64,000 nt of DNA from Roseococcus sp. SYP-B2431 (GTDB lineage Bacteria > Pseudomonadota > Alphaproteobacteria > Acetobacterales > Acetobacteraceae). The DNA lies in assembly GCF_004336745.1 (NCBI RefSeq), contig NZ_SJXD01000028.1:1-64000 (forward strand), read 5' to 3'. This document shows, piece after piece, positions 30,817 to 39,007 of this stretch. Made by a program: the position numbers and the translations under genes. Within the stretch, counting starts at the first letter, position 1. Each line of letters begins with the position of its first letter. A model generated the notes under the pieces. That model was not told where the DNA came from and did no database searches. It worked only from the letters and a program-made list of their open reading frames with translations.

Positions 30817-32124
30817 TCAGGAGAGAGCGTCGAGGGAGGCGGGCTTCGGCCCGCCCGCCATCCAGTCGAGAAGCTGCACCGTGTGGACGACCGGCATCAC
30901 GTCGCCCGCGAGCTGCGTCATGCAGCCGATATTGCCCGCGGCGATGACGTCCGCCTCCGTGCGGCGGAGGTTCTCCAGCTTGCGCGACCGCAGCTGCCCG
31001 GCGATGGCCGGCTGCAGGATGTTGTAGGTGCCCGCGCTGCCGCAGCAGATATGGCCCTCGGCGGGCTCCTTCACCTTGAAACCCGCCCGGGCGAGCAGTT
31101 GCTTCGGCAGCGCCGTGATCTTCTGGCCGTGCTGCAGCGAGCAGGCGGAATGGTAGGCGACCGTCACGGCCGCCGGCTCCCGCGAGGGCGCATAGACGAA
31201 TTTCTCCAGCACCTCGGTGATGTCCATGGCCAGCGCGGACACGCGCGCGGCGTCCTCGGCATCCGGCTCCTCGCGGAACATGAAGCCGTAATCCTTGAGC
31301 GTGGTGCCGCAGCCCGAGGCGTTCACCACGATCGCATCCAGCCCCTGCCCCGCGATCTCCGCGCTCCAGGCGTGGATATTCGCGCGCGCGGCCGACATGG
31401 CGCGTTCGTGATGGCCCATGTGGTGCGTCAGCGCGCCGCAGCAGCCCTGGCCGGGCGTGATGACGACCTCGATGCCCATGCGCGTCAGCAGGCGGATGGT
31501 GGCCGCGTTGATCTCCGGGTCCAGCACCTTCTGGGCACAGCCCGTGAGCAGGCCGACGCGCCCGCGCCGCTCGCCCTCGGCGCGATGGATCTGCGGCTCC
31601 TGCACGGGGCTCGGCGCGGGCAGCGACTTCGGCGCAAGCGCCAGCATGCCGCGCAGGCGCTGCGCGAGCATCGACTGGCCGGGGATCAGCGCCTCCAGCG
31701 GACGCGCGAGCGCGGCGGCCTTCAGCGACATCCGGAACAGCTTCGGGTCGGGCAGCACGCGCGCGAGCACGGCGCGCAGCATCCGCTCTGGCCAGGGGCG
31801 CCTGTAGGTCTCCTCGATATAGGCCCGCGCATGGTCGACCAGATGCATGTAGTTCACGCCGGACGGGCAGGTCGTCATGCAGGAGAGGCAGGAGAGGCAG
31901 CGGTCCACATGCCGCACCTCCAGCTCCGAGGCGGGCCGGCCGCTCTCCAGCATGTCCTTGATGAGGTAGATGCGGCCGCGCGGGGAATCGAGCTCGTCGC
32001 CCAGCAGCAGGAAGGTCGGGCAGGTCGCGGTGCACATGCCGCAATGCACGCAGGTGCGGAGGATCTTGTTGCTCTCCGCGGTATCGGGGTCGCGGAGCTG
32101 CTCGGCGGTGAAACTGGTCTGCAT
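30817..32124 (-). CDS. glcF: Glycolate oxidase iron-sulfur subunit
   Basis: A 435-residue protein with two N-terminal 4Fe-4S binding sets (CVHCGMCTATCPT and CLSCLSCMTTCPS) and two C-terminal CCG domains (CCGALTHHMGHHERA and CCGSAGTYNILQP). It passes electrons from the GlcD flavin towards the quinone pool. It begins three bases after glcE stops, and completes the glcD-glcE-glcF order. The complex converts glycolate to glyoxylate at the inner membrane. Confidence 0.95.
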   Translation of the reverse strand: MQTSFTAEQLRDPDTAESNKILRTCVHCGMCTATCPTFLLLGDELDSPRGRIYLIKDMLESGRPASELEVRHVDRCLSCLSCMTTCPSGVNYMHLVDHARAYIEETYRRPWPERMLRAVLARVLPDPKLFRMSLKAAALARPLEALIPGQSMLAQRLRGMLALAPKSLPAPSPVQEPQIHRAEGERRGRVGLLTGCAQKVLDPEINAATIRLLTRMGIEVVITPGQGCCGALTHHMGHHERAMSAARANIHAWSAEIAGQGLDAIVVNASGCGTTLKDYGFMFREEPDAEDAARVSALAMDITEVLEKFVYAPSREPAAVTVAYHSACSLQHGQKITALPKQLLARAGFKVKEPAEGHICCGSAGTYNILQPAIAGQLRSRKLENLRRTEADVIAAGNIGCMTQLAGDVMPVVHTVQLLDWMAGGPKPASLDALS

Positions 32125-32127
32125 CGT

Positions 32128-33309
32128 CTAGGCCCACATACGTCCAGGATTGAGCACGCCGGCCGGGTCCAGCACGGCCTTCACGCGCCGCGCGATGGCG
32201 GCGAGCGGCAGCGGCTCCTCTGGCAGGACCGGCACGCTGGCGGCCAGCGAGGGCGGGGCGCGGAAGAGGGTGAAGGTGCCGGCGGCCGCGGCGGCGGCCT
32301 GCATCACGGCGCCATGCGCCTGCTCCGTCGCCGGGCCGGCCACCCAGATCAACCCGCCGCCCCAGTCGAGCAGCAGCTTCTCGGCGAAGGCGGCGCGCAG
32401 CGAAGCCACCGCCGCCGGGGCCCGGGAGGGCGCGACGGAGAGGCGCCAGACGGCCTCCTCCGGCGCGGCGTTCAAGGGCTTGGCGTCGCGGATGGCGCGC
32501 CAGAGAGCGCGCGGATCCTCGACCACGGAGATGTCGCCGTGCGCGGCCAGGTCCTCGCGCAGCCGGCCCATGCGATAGGCCACGCTCTCGGCGAAATCCT
32601 CCAGTCGCGCCAAAGCGGAAATGCCCTCGGCGCCGATCGTCAGCGCCGCGCCACTCACGCCATAGGGCGAGCCCAGCGCGGCGCTCAGCGCGGCCACGCC
32701 TGCCGCCACGTCGGGCACGCGGATGGAGAGCGTCCCGGTGGCCTCGGGCGCCGGCAGCACCTTCAGCGCGATCTCCGTGATCACGCCGAGCGTGCCATGC
32801 GCCCCGCTCAGCAGCTTGCAGAGATCGAGGCCGGTGACGTTCTTCAGCACCCGCCCGCCGGAGCGGAAGATCTCGCCATCGCCGGTGACGGCGCTGATGC
32901 CGAGCACATGGTCGCGCATGGCGCCCCACATGATGCGGCGGGGCCCGGAGAGGTTGGTGGAGACGACGCCGCCCAGCGTCGCCGGCTCCTCCGTGTCGAA
33001 GAGGGCGCGCAGGTCCGGCGGCTCGGCGATGATCTGCTGGTTGTGTTCGGCCAGCGCGGCCTCGATCTCGGGAATCGGCGTGCCGGCGCGCGCGCGGATC
33101 ATCAGCTCCGTCGGCCGGTAGAGCGTGATGCCGGTGAGGTTGCGGGTGGAGAGCGTGCTGCCCACCTTCCCCCAGAGGTCGTGCAGGGGGCGGAGCATGG
33201 CGCGCTTGGTGCCGTGGCCCTCGATGACCAGCGGCTCGCGCGCCGCATGGGCGCGCGCGACGACGCGGGCCAGCGCTTCCTCCGTCTCGGGGCAGATGAT
33301 GTTCTTCAC
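32128..33309 (-). CDS. glcE: Glycolate oxidase FAD-binding subunit GlcE
   Basis: A 393-residue FAD-binding-4 domain protein, shorter than GlcD and typical of GlcE. It has an N-terminal VIEGHGTKRAM loop, PATLGGVVSTNLSGPRRI, RDHVLGISAVTGDGEIFRSGGRVLKNVTGLDL, and C-terminal VKAVLDPAGVLNPGRMWA. It appears to start with GTG at 33309, which overlaps the glcD stop (GTGA); the upstream-extended frame is the shadow of glcD. It associates with GlcD and GlcF. Confidence 0.93.
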   Translation of the reverse strand: MKNIICPETEEALARVVARAHAAREPLVIEGHGTKRAMLRPLHDLWGKVGSTLSTRNLTGITLYRPTELMIRARAGTPIPEIEAALAEHNQQIIAEPPDLRALFDTEEPATLGGVVSTNLSGPRRIMWGAMRDHVLGISAVTGDGEIFRSGGRVLKNVTGLDLCKLLSGAHGTLGVITEIALKVLPAPEATGTLSIRVPDVAAGVAALSAALGSPYGVSGAALTIGAEGISALARLEDFAESVAYRMGRLREDLAAHGDISVVEDPRALWRAIRDAKPLNAAPEEAVWRLSVAPSRAPAAVASLRAAFAEKLLLDWGGGLIWVAGPATEQAHGAVMQAAAAAAGTFTLFRAPPSLAASVPVLPEEPLPLAAIARRVKAVLDPAGVLNPGRMWA

Positions 33310-34745
33310 GCGGCGAGCTTCGGGTTGTCGTCGATGGGGAAGACCTTGGCCGTGTTCAGCAGCCAGTCGGGATCGAAGGCGGACTTGATGGCGCGCTGGA
33401 GGTCGAGTTCGCTGCGCGTGAACTGCGTGGTCATGAGGTCGCGCTTCTCGACGCCGACGCCGTGCTCGCCGGTCAGGCATCCGCCCACCTCCACGCAGAG
33501 CTTGAGAATCTCGGCGCCGAAGGCCTCGGCGCGGCGGAAGCTGTCCGCGTCGTTGGCGTCGAACATGATGAGCGGATGCAGGTTGCCGTCGCCGGCGTGG
33601 AAGACATTGGCGACGCCGAGCCCGTATTGCACCGACATCTCGCCGATGCGCCTGAGCACATGCGGCAGCTCGCCGGTGGGGATGGTGCCGTCCATGCAGA
33701 GGTAGTCGGGCGAGATGCGCCCCACCGCCCCGAAGGCGCCCTTGCGGCCCTTCCAGATGGCGGCCGACTGCTCGGCGCTCTCCGCGACTTTCATGCTGAT
33801 GGGGTCGAAGCGCGCGCAGATGCCGCGGATGCGGTCCAGCAGCATCTCCTGCTCGGCGATGCTGCCCTCGACCTCGATGATGAGCATGGCCTCGGCGTCC
33901 AGCGGATAGCCGGCATGGGCGAAGGCCTCGCAGGCATGGATGCAGGGGCGGTCCATGAATTCCAGCGCCACGGGGATGATGCCCGAGCCGATGATGGCGT
34001 CCACCGCGGCGCCGGCGATCTCCACGCTGGAGAAGGCCGCCAGCATGGCGCGCGCGCCCTCGGGGCCGCGCAGGATGCGGACGGTGACCTCGGTCACCAG
34101 GCCGAGCTGGCCCTCGCTGCCGGTGATGAGGCCGAGCCAGTCATAGCCCGCCGCGTCGAGATGCCGGCCGCCGATCTCGATGACCTCGCCCTCGATGGTG
34201 ACGAAGGTCAGGCCCAGCAGGTTGTTCGCCGTCACGCCGTATTTCAGGCAATGCGCGCCGCCGGAATTCATCATGACGTTGCCGCCGATCATGCAGGCGA
34301 GCTGGCTGGACGGGTCGGGCGCGTAGAAGAAGCCGTTGCCGGCGACGGCGTTGGTGATGCCGATATTGGTGACGCCGGCGCCCACGACGGCGTAGCGGTC
34401 CTCGCAATTGATCTCGCGGATCACGTTCATGCGCATGAGGCCGATCACCACCGCATCCGCCAGCGGCAGCGCGCCGCCCGAGAGCGAGGTGCCGGCGCCG
34501 CGCGGCACCACGCGGATGCCGTTGGCATGGCAGTAGCGCAGGACGGCGGCGACCTCGGCGGTGGTGCGCGGCAGGACCACGGCGAGCGGGATCTGCCGGT
34601 AGGCGGCGAGGCCGTCCGTCTCGTAGGGGCGCAGGCGCAGGGGCTCGCCGATCACGGCGTCGGCGGGGAGCAGGCGGGCCAGGTCGGTGAGGATGGCGTC
34701 GCGGCGGGCAAGGATGTCGGGCTTGGGGGCCGGGAGCGAGATCAT
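33306..34745 (-). CDS. glcD: Glycolate oxidase FAD-linked subunit GlcD
   Basis: A 479-residue flavoprotein with the FAD-binding-4 fold: VVPRGAGTSLSGGALP, DPSSQLACMIGGNVMMNSGGAHCLKYG and LGLITGSEGQLGLVTEVTV. The C-terminal substrate domain has the metal/flavin motif NVFHAGDGNLHPLIMFD and CLTGEHGVGVEKRDLM. It oxidises glycolate or related 2-hydroxy acids. The start MISLPAPKPDIL at 34745 is the family N-terminus. It is the first gene of glcDEF; the promoter must lie in 34746-34886, a gap shared with a divergent secreted-protein gene. Confidence 0.95.
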   Translation of the reverse strand: MISLPAPKPDILARRDAILTDLARLLPADAVIGEPLRLRPYETDGLAAYRQIPLAVVLPRTTAEVAAVLRYCHANGIRVVPRGAGTSLSGGALPLADAVVIGLMRMNVIREINCEDRYAVVGAGVTNIGITNAVAGNGFFYAPDPSSQLACMIGGNVMMNSGGAHCLKYGVTANNLLGLTFVTIEGEVIEIGGRHLDAAGYDWLGLITGSEGQLGLVTEVTVRILRGPEGARAMLAAFSSVEIAGAAVDAIIGSGIIPVALEFMDRPCIHACEAFAHAGYPLDAEAMLIIEVEGSIAEQEMLLDRIRGICARFDPISMKVAESAEQSAAIWKGRKGAFGAVGRISPDYLCMDGTIPTGELPHVLRRIGEMSVQYGLGVANVFHAGDGNLHPLIMFDANDADSFRRAEAFGAEILKLCVEVGGCLTGEHGVGVEKRDLMTTQFTRSELDLQRAIKSAFDPDWLLNTAKVFPIDDNPKLAA

Positions 34746-34886
34746 GGCGATAGGGGTCCGGACGTCTTGACGATGAAGATGTCGCTCACCCCGCCCGGCT
34801 GCAAGCCATGACGCCCAGGGGGCGCTTGCAAGGGCGGCCCCGGGGCGATGAACATGCGGCCGCAAGAACCAGGAGGAGACACGCCC

Positions 34887-35240
34887 ATGCTGCGCATCGC
34901 CCTGACGGCCCTGTGCCTCGCCACCGCCGCCCTGCCCGCCGCGGCCCAGCGCGCCGGGGCCTATGCCGTGGAGGGCCGCGCGGCCGATGGCTCCGTCTAT
35001 GCCGGCGCGGTCAACCTGGTGCCGACGGGCCCGCAGACCTGGCGGGTCACCTGGCGCGTGGGCGGCGAGACGGCCCGCGGCGTCGGCATGATGGTGCGGA
35101 ACCTGCTGGTGGTCGGCTATGTGCTGAGCGGCGAGACGGGGGTCGCCGCCTATGAGCAGCAGGCGGACGGGCGCCTCGTCGGCCGCTGGACCCAGGGGCG
35201 CGAGGGCGGGCTGGGCACCGAGACTTGGCTGCCGCGGTAG
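34887..35240 (+). CDS. Small secreted protein of unknown function
   Basis: A 117-residue protein. The signal peptide MLRIALTALCLATAALPAAAQ is followed by a beta-rich mature part (AYAVEGRAADGSVYAGAVNLVPTGPQTWRVTWRVGG and GTETWLPR at the end). It is preceded by a very strong ribosome-binding site (AGGAGGAG). The fold looks like a small lipocalin-like or fibronectin-binding-like beta sheet, but no family was identified. It is divergent from glcD and followed by a hairpin pair. Confidence 0.72.
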   Translation: MLRIALTALCLATAALPAAAQRAGAYAVEGRAADGSVYAGAVNLVPTGPQTWRVTWRVGGETARGVGMMVRNLLVVGYVLSGETGVAAYEQQADGRLVGRWTQGREGGLGTETWLPR

Positions 35241-35256
35241 CCCCAGAGACGAAGAC

Positions 35257-35302
35257 GGGGGGCTTTCGCCCCCCTGAGACCCCCAAACCGGCTGAAAGCC
35301 GG
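35257..35302. terminator. Tandem hairpins between the secreted-protein gene and rpmJ
   Basis: GGGGGGC/GCCCCCC at 35257-35274 and CCGGCT/AGCCGG at 35288-35302, between convergent genes. No long T-run follows either stem, so the terminator call is from position and stem strength. The text CCCCCAAACCGGCTGAAAGCCGGCTTCGCC (given here as 35281-35310) loosely resembles the left half of the dispersed element. Confidence 0.45.
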
Positions 35303-35315
35303 CTTCGCCCGCTGT

Positions 35316-35441
35316 TCAGCCCTGGCGCGCCTTGAAGCGGGGGTTCTTCTTGTTCAGCACGTAGAGACGGCCGCGGCGGCGGACCACCACGCAGTTCTTG
35401 TCGCGCGTCTTGGCGGATTTGAGGCTGTTGCGGATCTTCAT
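35316..35441 (-). CDS. rpmJ: 50S ribosomal protein L36
   Basis: A 41-residue, very basic protein: [41 protein letters not shown]. It has only one cysteine, so it is the zinc-free form of L36. It is too short for most ORF scans but matches the family from end to end. It is a single-gene unit in the gap between the convergent secreted-protein gene and the lipoprotein. Confidence 0.95.
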   Translation of the reverse strand: MKIRNSLKSAKTRDKNCVVVRRRGRLYVLNKKNPRFKARQG

Positions 35442-35542
35442 GACGCGGACTCACAAAACGCGAAAAGGGTTGCGGGGCAAACGGCGCCTGCCCCGAGAAG
35501 GCAGCGAAATAGGCGGAGCCTTCCGCCGAGTCAACCTGCCGC

Positions 35543-35800
35543 TCACGGCGCCGCCGGCAGCGCGGGCAGCACCGCGCCGGGATTGGCGCGCAGATACTCC
35601 TCCCGCCCGGCGGGCGTGGAGAGGTATTCCTGCAGGGCCCGCGTCCGCTCCTGCGCCAAGGCGCGGTCCTCGGCCGTGGGCGCGGGATAGACGCGCGGAT
35701 AGGTGATCGCCGAGCGCGGGCCCGGCGGCCGCGGCGGGCCCACGCGGCCGCAGGCGGCGAGCAGGAGGCTCGCGGCCAGCAGGGCCAGGAGCGCCCTCAT
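35543..35800 (-). CDS. Small lipoprotein (LptM/YifL-like)
   Basis: An 85-residue protein: [28 protein letters not shown], a lipoprotein signal with the lipobox LAAC, then the short CGxxGPPxPPG motif shared with LptM/YifL, small outer-membrane lipoproteins found beside argH, lysA or dapF. LptM helps mature the LptDE lipopolysaccharide translocon in Escherichia coli; whether this relative does so is inference. The C-terminal extension with Arg- and Ala-rich helix is longer than in LptM. Its ATG overlaps the argH stop (ATGA), so it is co-translated with argH. Confidence 0.78.
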   Translation of the reverse strand: MRALLALLAASLLLAACGRVGPPRPPGPRSAITYPRVYPAPTAEDRALAQERTRALQEYLSTPAGREEYLRANPGAVLPALPAAP

Positions 35801-37197
35801 GCCAGCCGCCCCTTCCACTCCGCCACCATCGCGCGGACGTTCTCGGGCGCCGTGCCGCCATGGGAGCGGCGCGAGGCCACCGAGGCCGCCGGCGTCAGCA
35901 CGCCGAAGACGCTGTCGTCGATCCGGGGCTCCACCTCGCGCATCTCGGCGAGGCTGAGGCCCGGGAGGTCCACGCCCATGCCCTCGGCCTTGGCCACCAG
36001 ACGGCCGGTGACGTGATGGGCGTCGCGGAAGGGCAGCTTCAGCTCGCGCACCAGCCAGTCGGCGAGGTCGGTCGCGGTGGAGAAGCCCTCGCCGGCGGCG
36101 GCGGCCATCCGGGCGACGTTGGGCTGCATGTCGCGCACCATGGCGGCCGTGGCGGCGAGGCAGAGGGTCAGGTTCTCGGCGGAGTCGAAGACGCCTTCCT
36201 TGTCCTCCTGCAGGTCCTTCGCATAGGTCAGCGCCAGGCCCTTCACGACGGTCAGCAGGCCCACGAGGTTCCCGGTCATGCGGCCCGTCTTGCCGCGGAC
36301 GAGCTCCGCCGCGTCGGGGTTGCGCTTCTGCGGCATGATGGAGCTGCCGGTGGTCAGCCCGTCGCTCAGCTTCACGAAGCCGAAGGCCGGGTTGGTCCAG
36401 ATCACGATCTCCTCGGCGAGGCGGGAGAGATGCGTGGCGCAGATGGCGCAGGCGGCCAGGAACTCCATGGCGAAGTCGCGGCTGCCGACGCCGTCGAGGC
36501 TGTTGCGCGTGGGGCCGTCGAAGCCCAGCGCCTTCGCCGTCCCGTGGCGGTCGATCGGGAAGCCGGTGCCGCACATGGCGGCCGAGCCGAGCGGGCATTC
36601 GTTCAGCCGGGCGCGGGCGTCGAGCATGCGGCCGCGGTCGCGCCAGAGCATCTCGGCATAGGCCAGCATGTGGTGGCCGAAGGTGGTGGGCTGCGCGGGC
36701 TGGAGGTGGGTGTAGCCGGGCATGATGGTGCCGGCATGCTCCTCGGCGCGGGCGACGAAGGCGCGCACGCAATCGAGCATCTGGGCGGCGAGGCCGTCCA
36801 TGGCGTCGCGGGTCCAGAGGCGGAAGTCGGTCGCCACCTGGTCGTTGCGGCTGCGGGCGGTGTGCAGGCGCTTGCCGGCCTCGCCGATGCGCTCGGTCAG
36901 GCGGGCCTCGATGTTCATGTGGACGTCTTCCAGCGCCTCGGACCATTCGAAGCGGCCGGCCTCGATCTCCTGGCCGATCTCGGCCAGGCCCTGGCGGATG
37001 GCGGCCTCGTCATCGGCGGAGATGATCCCCACATGCGCCAGCATCGCCGCATGGGCGAGGCTGCCGCGGATGTCCTGCCGCCACATCTTGGCATCGAAGC
37101 CGATCGAGGCATTGATGGCCTGCATGATGGCCCAGGGGCCCTCGGCGAAGCGGCCGCCCCATTGCTGGTTGGTGTTGCTGTCGTTGGGGATGGACAA
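35797..37197 (-). CDS. argH: Argininosuccinate lyase
   Basis: A 466-residue fumarase-superfamily enzyme and the last step of arginine synthesis. Visible are [38 protein letters not shown] with the catalytic His, the signature [23 protein letters not shown], and C-terminal [13 protein letters not shown]. There is no ATG or GTG in frame near the expected N-terminus. The frame runs on far upstream, but the family start region ([12 protein letters not shown]) is preceded by TTG at 37197, which I take as the start (giving [16 protein letters not shown]). The lipoprotein gene overlaps its stop. Confidence 0.93.
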   Translation of the reverse strand: MSIPNDSNTNQQWGGRFAEGPWAIMQAINASIGFDAKMWRQDIRGSLAHAAMLAHVGIISADDEAAIRQGLAEIGQEIEAGRFEWSEALEDVHMNIEARLTERIGEAGKRLHTARSRNDQVATDFRLWTRDAMDGLAAQMLDCVRAFVARAEEHAGTIMPGYTHLQPAQPTTFGHHMLAYAEMLWRDRGRMLDARARLNECPLGSAAMCGTGFPIDRHGTAKALGFDGPTRNSLDGVGSRDFAMEFLAACAICATHLSRLAEEIVIWTNPAFGFVKLSDGLTTGSSIMPQKRNPDAAELVRGKTGRMTGNLVGLLTVVKGLALTYAKDLQEDKEGVFDSAENLTLCLAATAAMVRDMQPNVARMAAAAGEGFSTATDLADWLVRELKLPFRDAHHVTGRLVAKAEGMGVDLPGLSLAEMREVEPRIDDSVFGVLTPAASVASRRSHGGTAPENVRAMVAEWKGRLA

Positions 37198-37218
37198 GGG
37201 AGTACCGCTTCCGTGCTG

Positions 37219-37746
37219 ATGTCGCGACGCCGGCTGATCCAGGCTGGCACGGTCGTAGCCCCCGCCTTGCTGGGCGCGCAAGCCGCGCGCGCGGCCGCCG
37301 GCCCGGAGCGGCTGCGGGAGGACACGCGCCCCCTGCCCGGCTTCACCTTCCTGGACGCGGAGGGGAAGGAAAAGACGGCGGCGGATTTCGCCGGTCAGGG
37401 GCTGGTGGTGAACCTCTGGGCGACCTGGTGCGCGCCCTGCGTGGCGGAGATGCCGGCGCTGGAGCGGCTGGCGGCGGCGCTGGCGGGCGAGCGGGTGGCG
37501 GTGCTGCCGCTCTCCTCCGACCGGGGCGGGAAATCGGCCGTGGAGGGGTTCTATCAGCGCACGGGGATCACGGGGCTGGGCGTCTGGCTGGACCCGCGCG
37601 GCGCCGCGGCCCGGGCGCTGGGCGCGCGCGGGCTGCCGACGACGGTCGTCGTGGACCGGACGGGACAGGAGCGCGCCCGGCTGGAGGGCGACGCGGCCTG
37701 GGACCGGCCGGACATGGTGGCGGCGGTGCGGCGGCTGGTGGGGTAG
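37219..37746 (+). CDS. TlpA-like thioredoxin-fold protein
   Basis: A 175-residue exported protein. The N-terminus [25 protein letters not shown] has a possible twin-arginine signal. The mature part is a TlpA/ResA domain with the redox motif [10 protein letters not shown] and the cis-proline loop [14 protein letters not shown]. It probably reduces or isomerises disulfides in the periplasm, for instance for cytochrome maturation or for protection of copper-site proteins; the partner is unknown. It is divergent from argH with only 21 bases between the starts, so the two promoters overlap the neighbouring coding regions. Confidence 0.88.
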   Translation: MSRRRLIQAGTVVAPALLGAQAARAAAGPERLREDTRPLPGFTFLDAEGKEKTAADFAGQGLVVNLWATWCAPCVAEMPALERLAAALAGERVAVLPLSSDRGGKSAVEGFYQRTGITGLGVWLDPRGAAARALGARGLPTTVVVDRTGQERARLEGDAAWDRPDMVAAVRRLVG

Positions 37747-37754
37747 GATTTTGG

Positions 37755-38345
37755 TCATGGCCAGCACGCCTTGAGGGCGCGCGGGATGTATCTGCGGCCG
37801 GCGACCACGGTAAGGCACTTCCGCATGGCGCGGAGCCAGGTGAAGGCGCGCTGCTTCGGCCAGCCTCTGATGGTGGGAAGCCGCGCCAATTGCAGGTCGA
37901 AGAGCTTTTCGGACAAATCCGGATCGGGGCACATCCAGGGCGGCCCGGGCAAGGCGCGCTTCAGCTCGAGCCGGCGGGCCAGGAGGATGATGCGGAAGCC
38001 GCGCAGGCGGATGGCCCGGCGCGCCGCGCGGCAGATGGGGCCGAGGAGGTTTTTCAGCGGGTGGCCCTTGGGGGCGGCGGCCAGGGCGAGGAGAAGGTGT
38101 TCCCAGAGCCCCTGATGGGTGAGGCGCCGAAAGTAGCGGGAGACAGTGTCGGGCTTGCCGTGGCTCTCGGGGAGCTCGTGCCAGGGACCGTCGGTGGCGG
38201 CGACGCGGAAGATGGCGTCGAAGCGGGCGCGGTGGTCGCAGGGGCGGCCGCGAGAGCCGCGCGAGGCGCGGAGGACGTAGGGGGAGAGGGCGGCCCATTC
38301 GGCATCGGAGAGGAGGGTGTGGGGGATGCGGAGGGGAGCGGGCAT
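37755..38345 (-). CDS. IS5-type N-terminal (DUF4096-like) protein without a DDE domain
   Basis: 196 residues. The N-terminal part ([18 protein letters not shown] through [22 protein letters not shown]) is the helix-turn-helix-like DUF4096 region found at the start of IS5/IS1182-type transposases. The second half ([29 protein letters not shown] and further) shows no recognisable DDE catalytic residues and keeps the basic, high-GC style of the host. It may be a truncated transposase or a domesticated stand-alone protein. The start [12 protein letters not shown] (38345) is preferred over the longer frame to 38402. A near-consensus promoter lies only six bases upstream. Confidence 0.7.
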   Translation of the reverse strand: MPAPLRIPHTLLSDAEWAALSPYVLRASRGSRGRPCDHRARFDAIFRVAATDGPWHELPESHGKPDTVSRYFRRLTHQGLWEHLLLALAAAPKGHPLKNLLGPICRAARRAIRLRGFRIILLARRLELKRALPGPPWMCPDPDLSEKLFDLQLARLPTIRGWPKQRAFTWLRAMRKCLTVVAGRRYIPRALKACWP

Positions 38346-38351
38346 CTCGGA

Positions 38352-38380
38352 ATTATAGGAAAATAACCATAAAATTACAA
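38352..38380 (-). promoter_or_regulatory. Near-consensus sigma-70 promoter for the DUF4096-like gene
   Basis: On the minus strand TTGTAA (38375-38380), a 17-base spacer (38358-38374) and TATAAT (38352-38357). The -10 box ends six bases before the ATG at 38345, which implies a leaderless or nearly leaderless mRNA. The region (38346-38400) is strongly AT-rich in a 70 % GC chromosome. Confidence 0.65.
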
Positions 38381-38509
38381 GAAAAATCGTTATCCTGCGC
38401 ATCTATGAGGGCCTTACGCCGTCCATGCTGCTTATATCCGTTAGAATCAAACACAGAACAGCCGTTCTCTGCTGCGCAATTAGTACTGGCCGCTCAAAAC
38501 CTGAGGCGG

Positions 38510-39007
38510 CTACATGCTCGCCTCCCAGCCTGTATAAAAGTTGAGGTTGGCAATGAAGGTCACGGGATTCATCCAGCTCACCCCGCAATCGCTACAGACG
38601 TCGGGGACATGACGCCTAGCCCCAGTACGCTTCGGCTTTGAGACCTCGGCGGTGACCACCCGGCGGTCAATATGGCCGAGCGCGGCAGCTATAAGAAATG
38701 GGTCCTGCCCAATTGTGATTAGATCGGCTTCTGTAAGTGAATCGCCGTAAAGGCTGAGCACCCTCTGAACAGCGGAGGGTTCGCTCGTCTCTCCTAAGAG
38801 CAACGCCTTCTTGGTCGCCGTATCGCGCATCCAACGGGCAAGTTCGTCGGTCCCGCTTTCAACCTCTGCATAAATTTCAGCGGGCAGCTTCACCGTCCCG
38901 GCTTCGCCGTGGTGGAGCAGCCACCGCCAAAACTCCGGAACACGCCGATGCCCATACCATGTGTTCTGCGCCGTGATGAGCGCGTTTGCATCAAGCAGGT
39001 AGAGCAT
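38510..39007 (-). CDS. PIN-domain protein (DUF4411-type), probable toxin
   Basis: A 165-residue small nuclease-like protein. It starts MLYLLDANALITAQNTWYGH (first PIN acidic residue in LLDAN). The middle has VPEFWRWLLHHGEAGTVKLPAEIYAEVESG, the DUF4411 style, then LITIGQDPFLIAAALGH and VVTAEVSKPK. PIN toxins of type II systems cleave RNA. The start codon overlaps the stop of the HTH/metallopeptidase gene upstream by one base (TAATG), so the two are translated together. G+C is lower than the core, pointing to transfer. Confidence 0.78.
   Translation of the reverse strand: MLYLLDANALITAQNTWYGHRRVPEFWRWLLHHGEAGTVKLPAEIYAEVESGTDELARWMRDTATKKALLLGETSEPSAVQRVLSLYGDSLTEADLITIGQDPFLIAAALGHIDRRVVTAEVSKPKRTGARRHVPDVCSDCGVSWMNPVTFIANLNFYTGWEASM

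Noticed and set aside
30817-34745. Lactate or glyoxylate dehydrogenase operon instead of glycolate oxidase
   Set aside because: The two FAD-domain proteins of different length followed by the two-cluster/CCG protein is the GlcDEF pattern; lactate oxidase systems (LldEFG, Dld) are organised differently.
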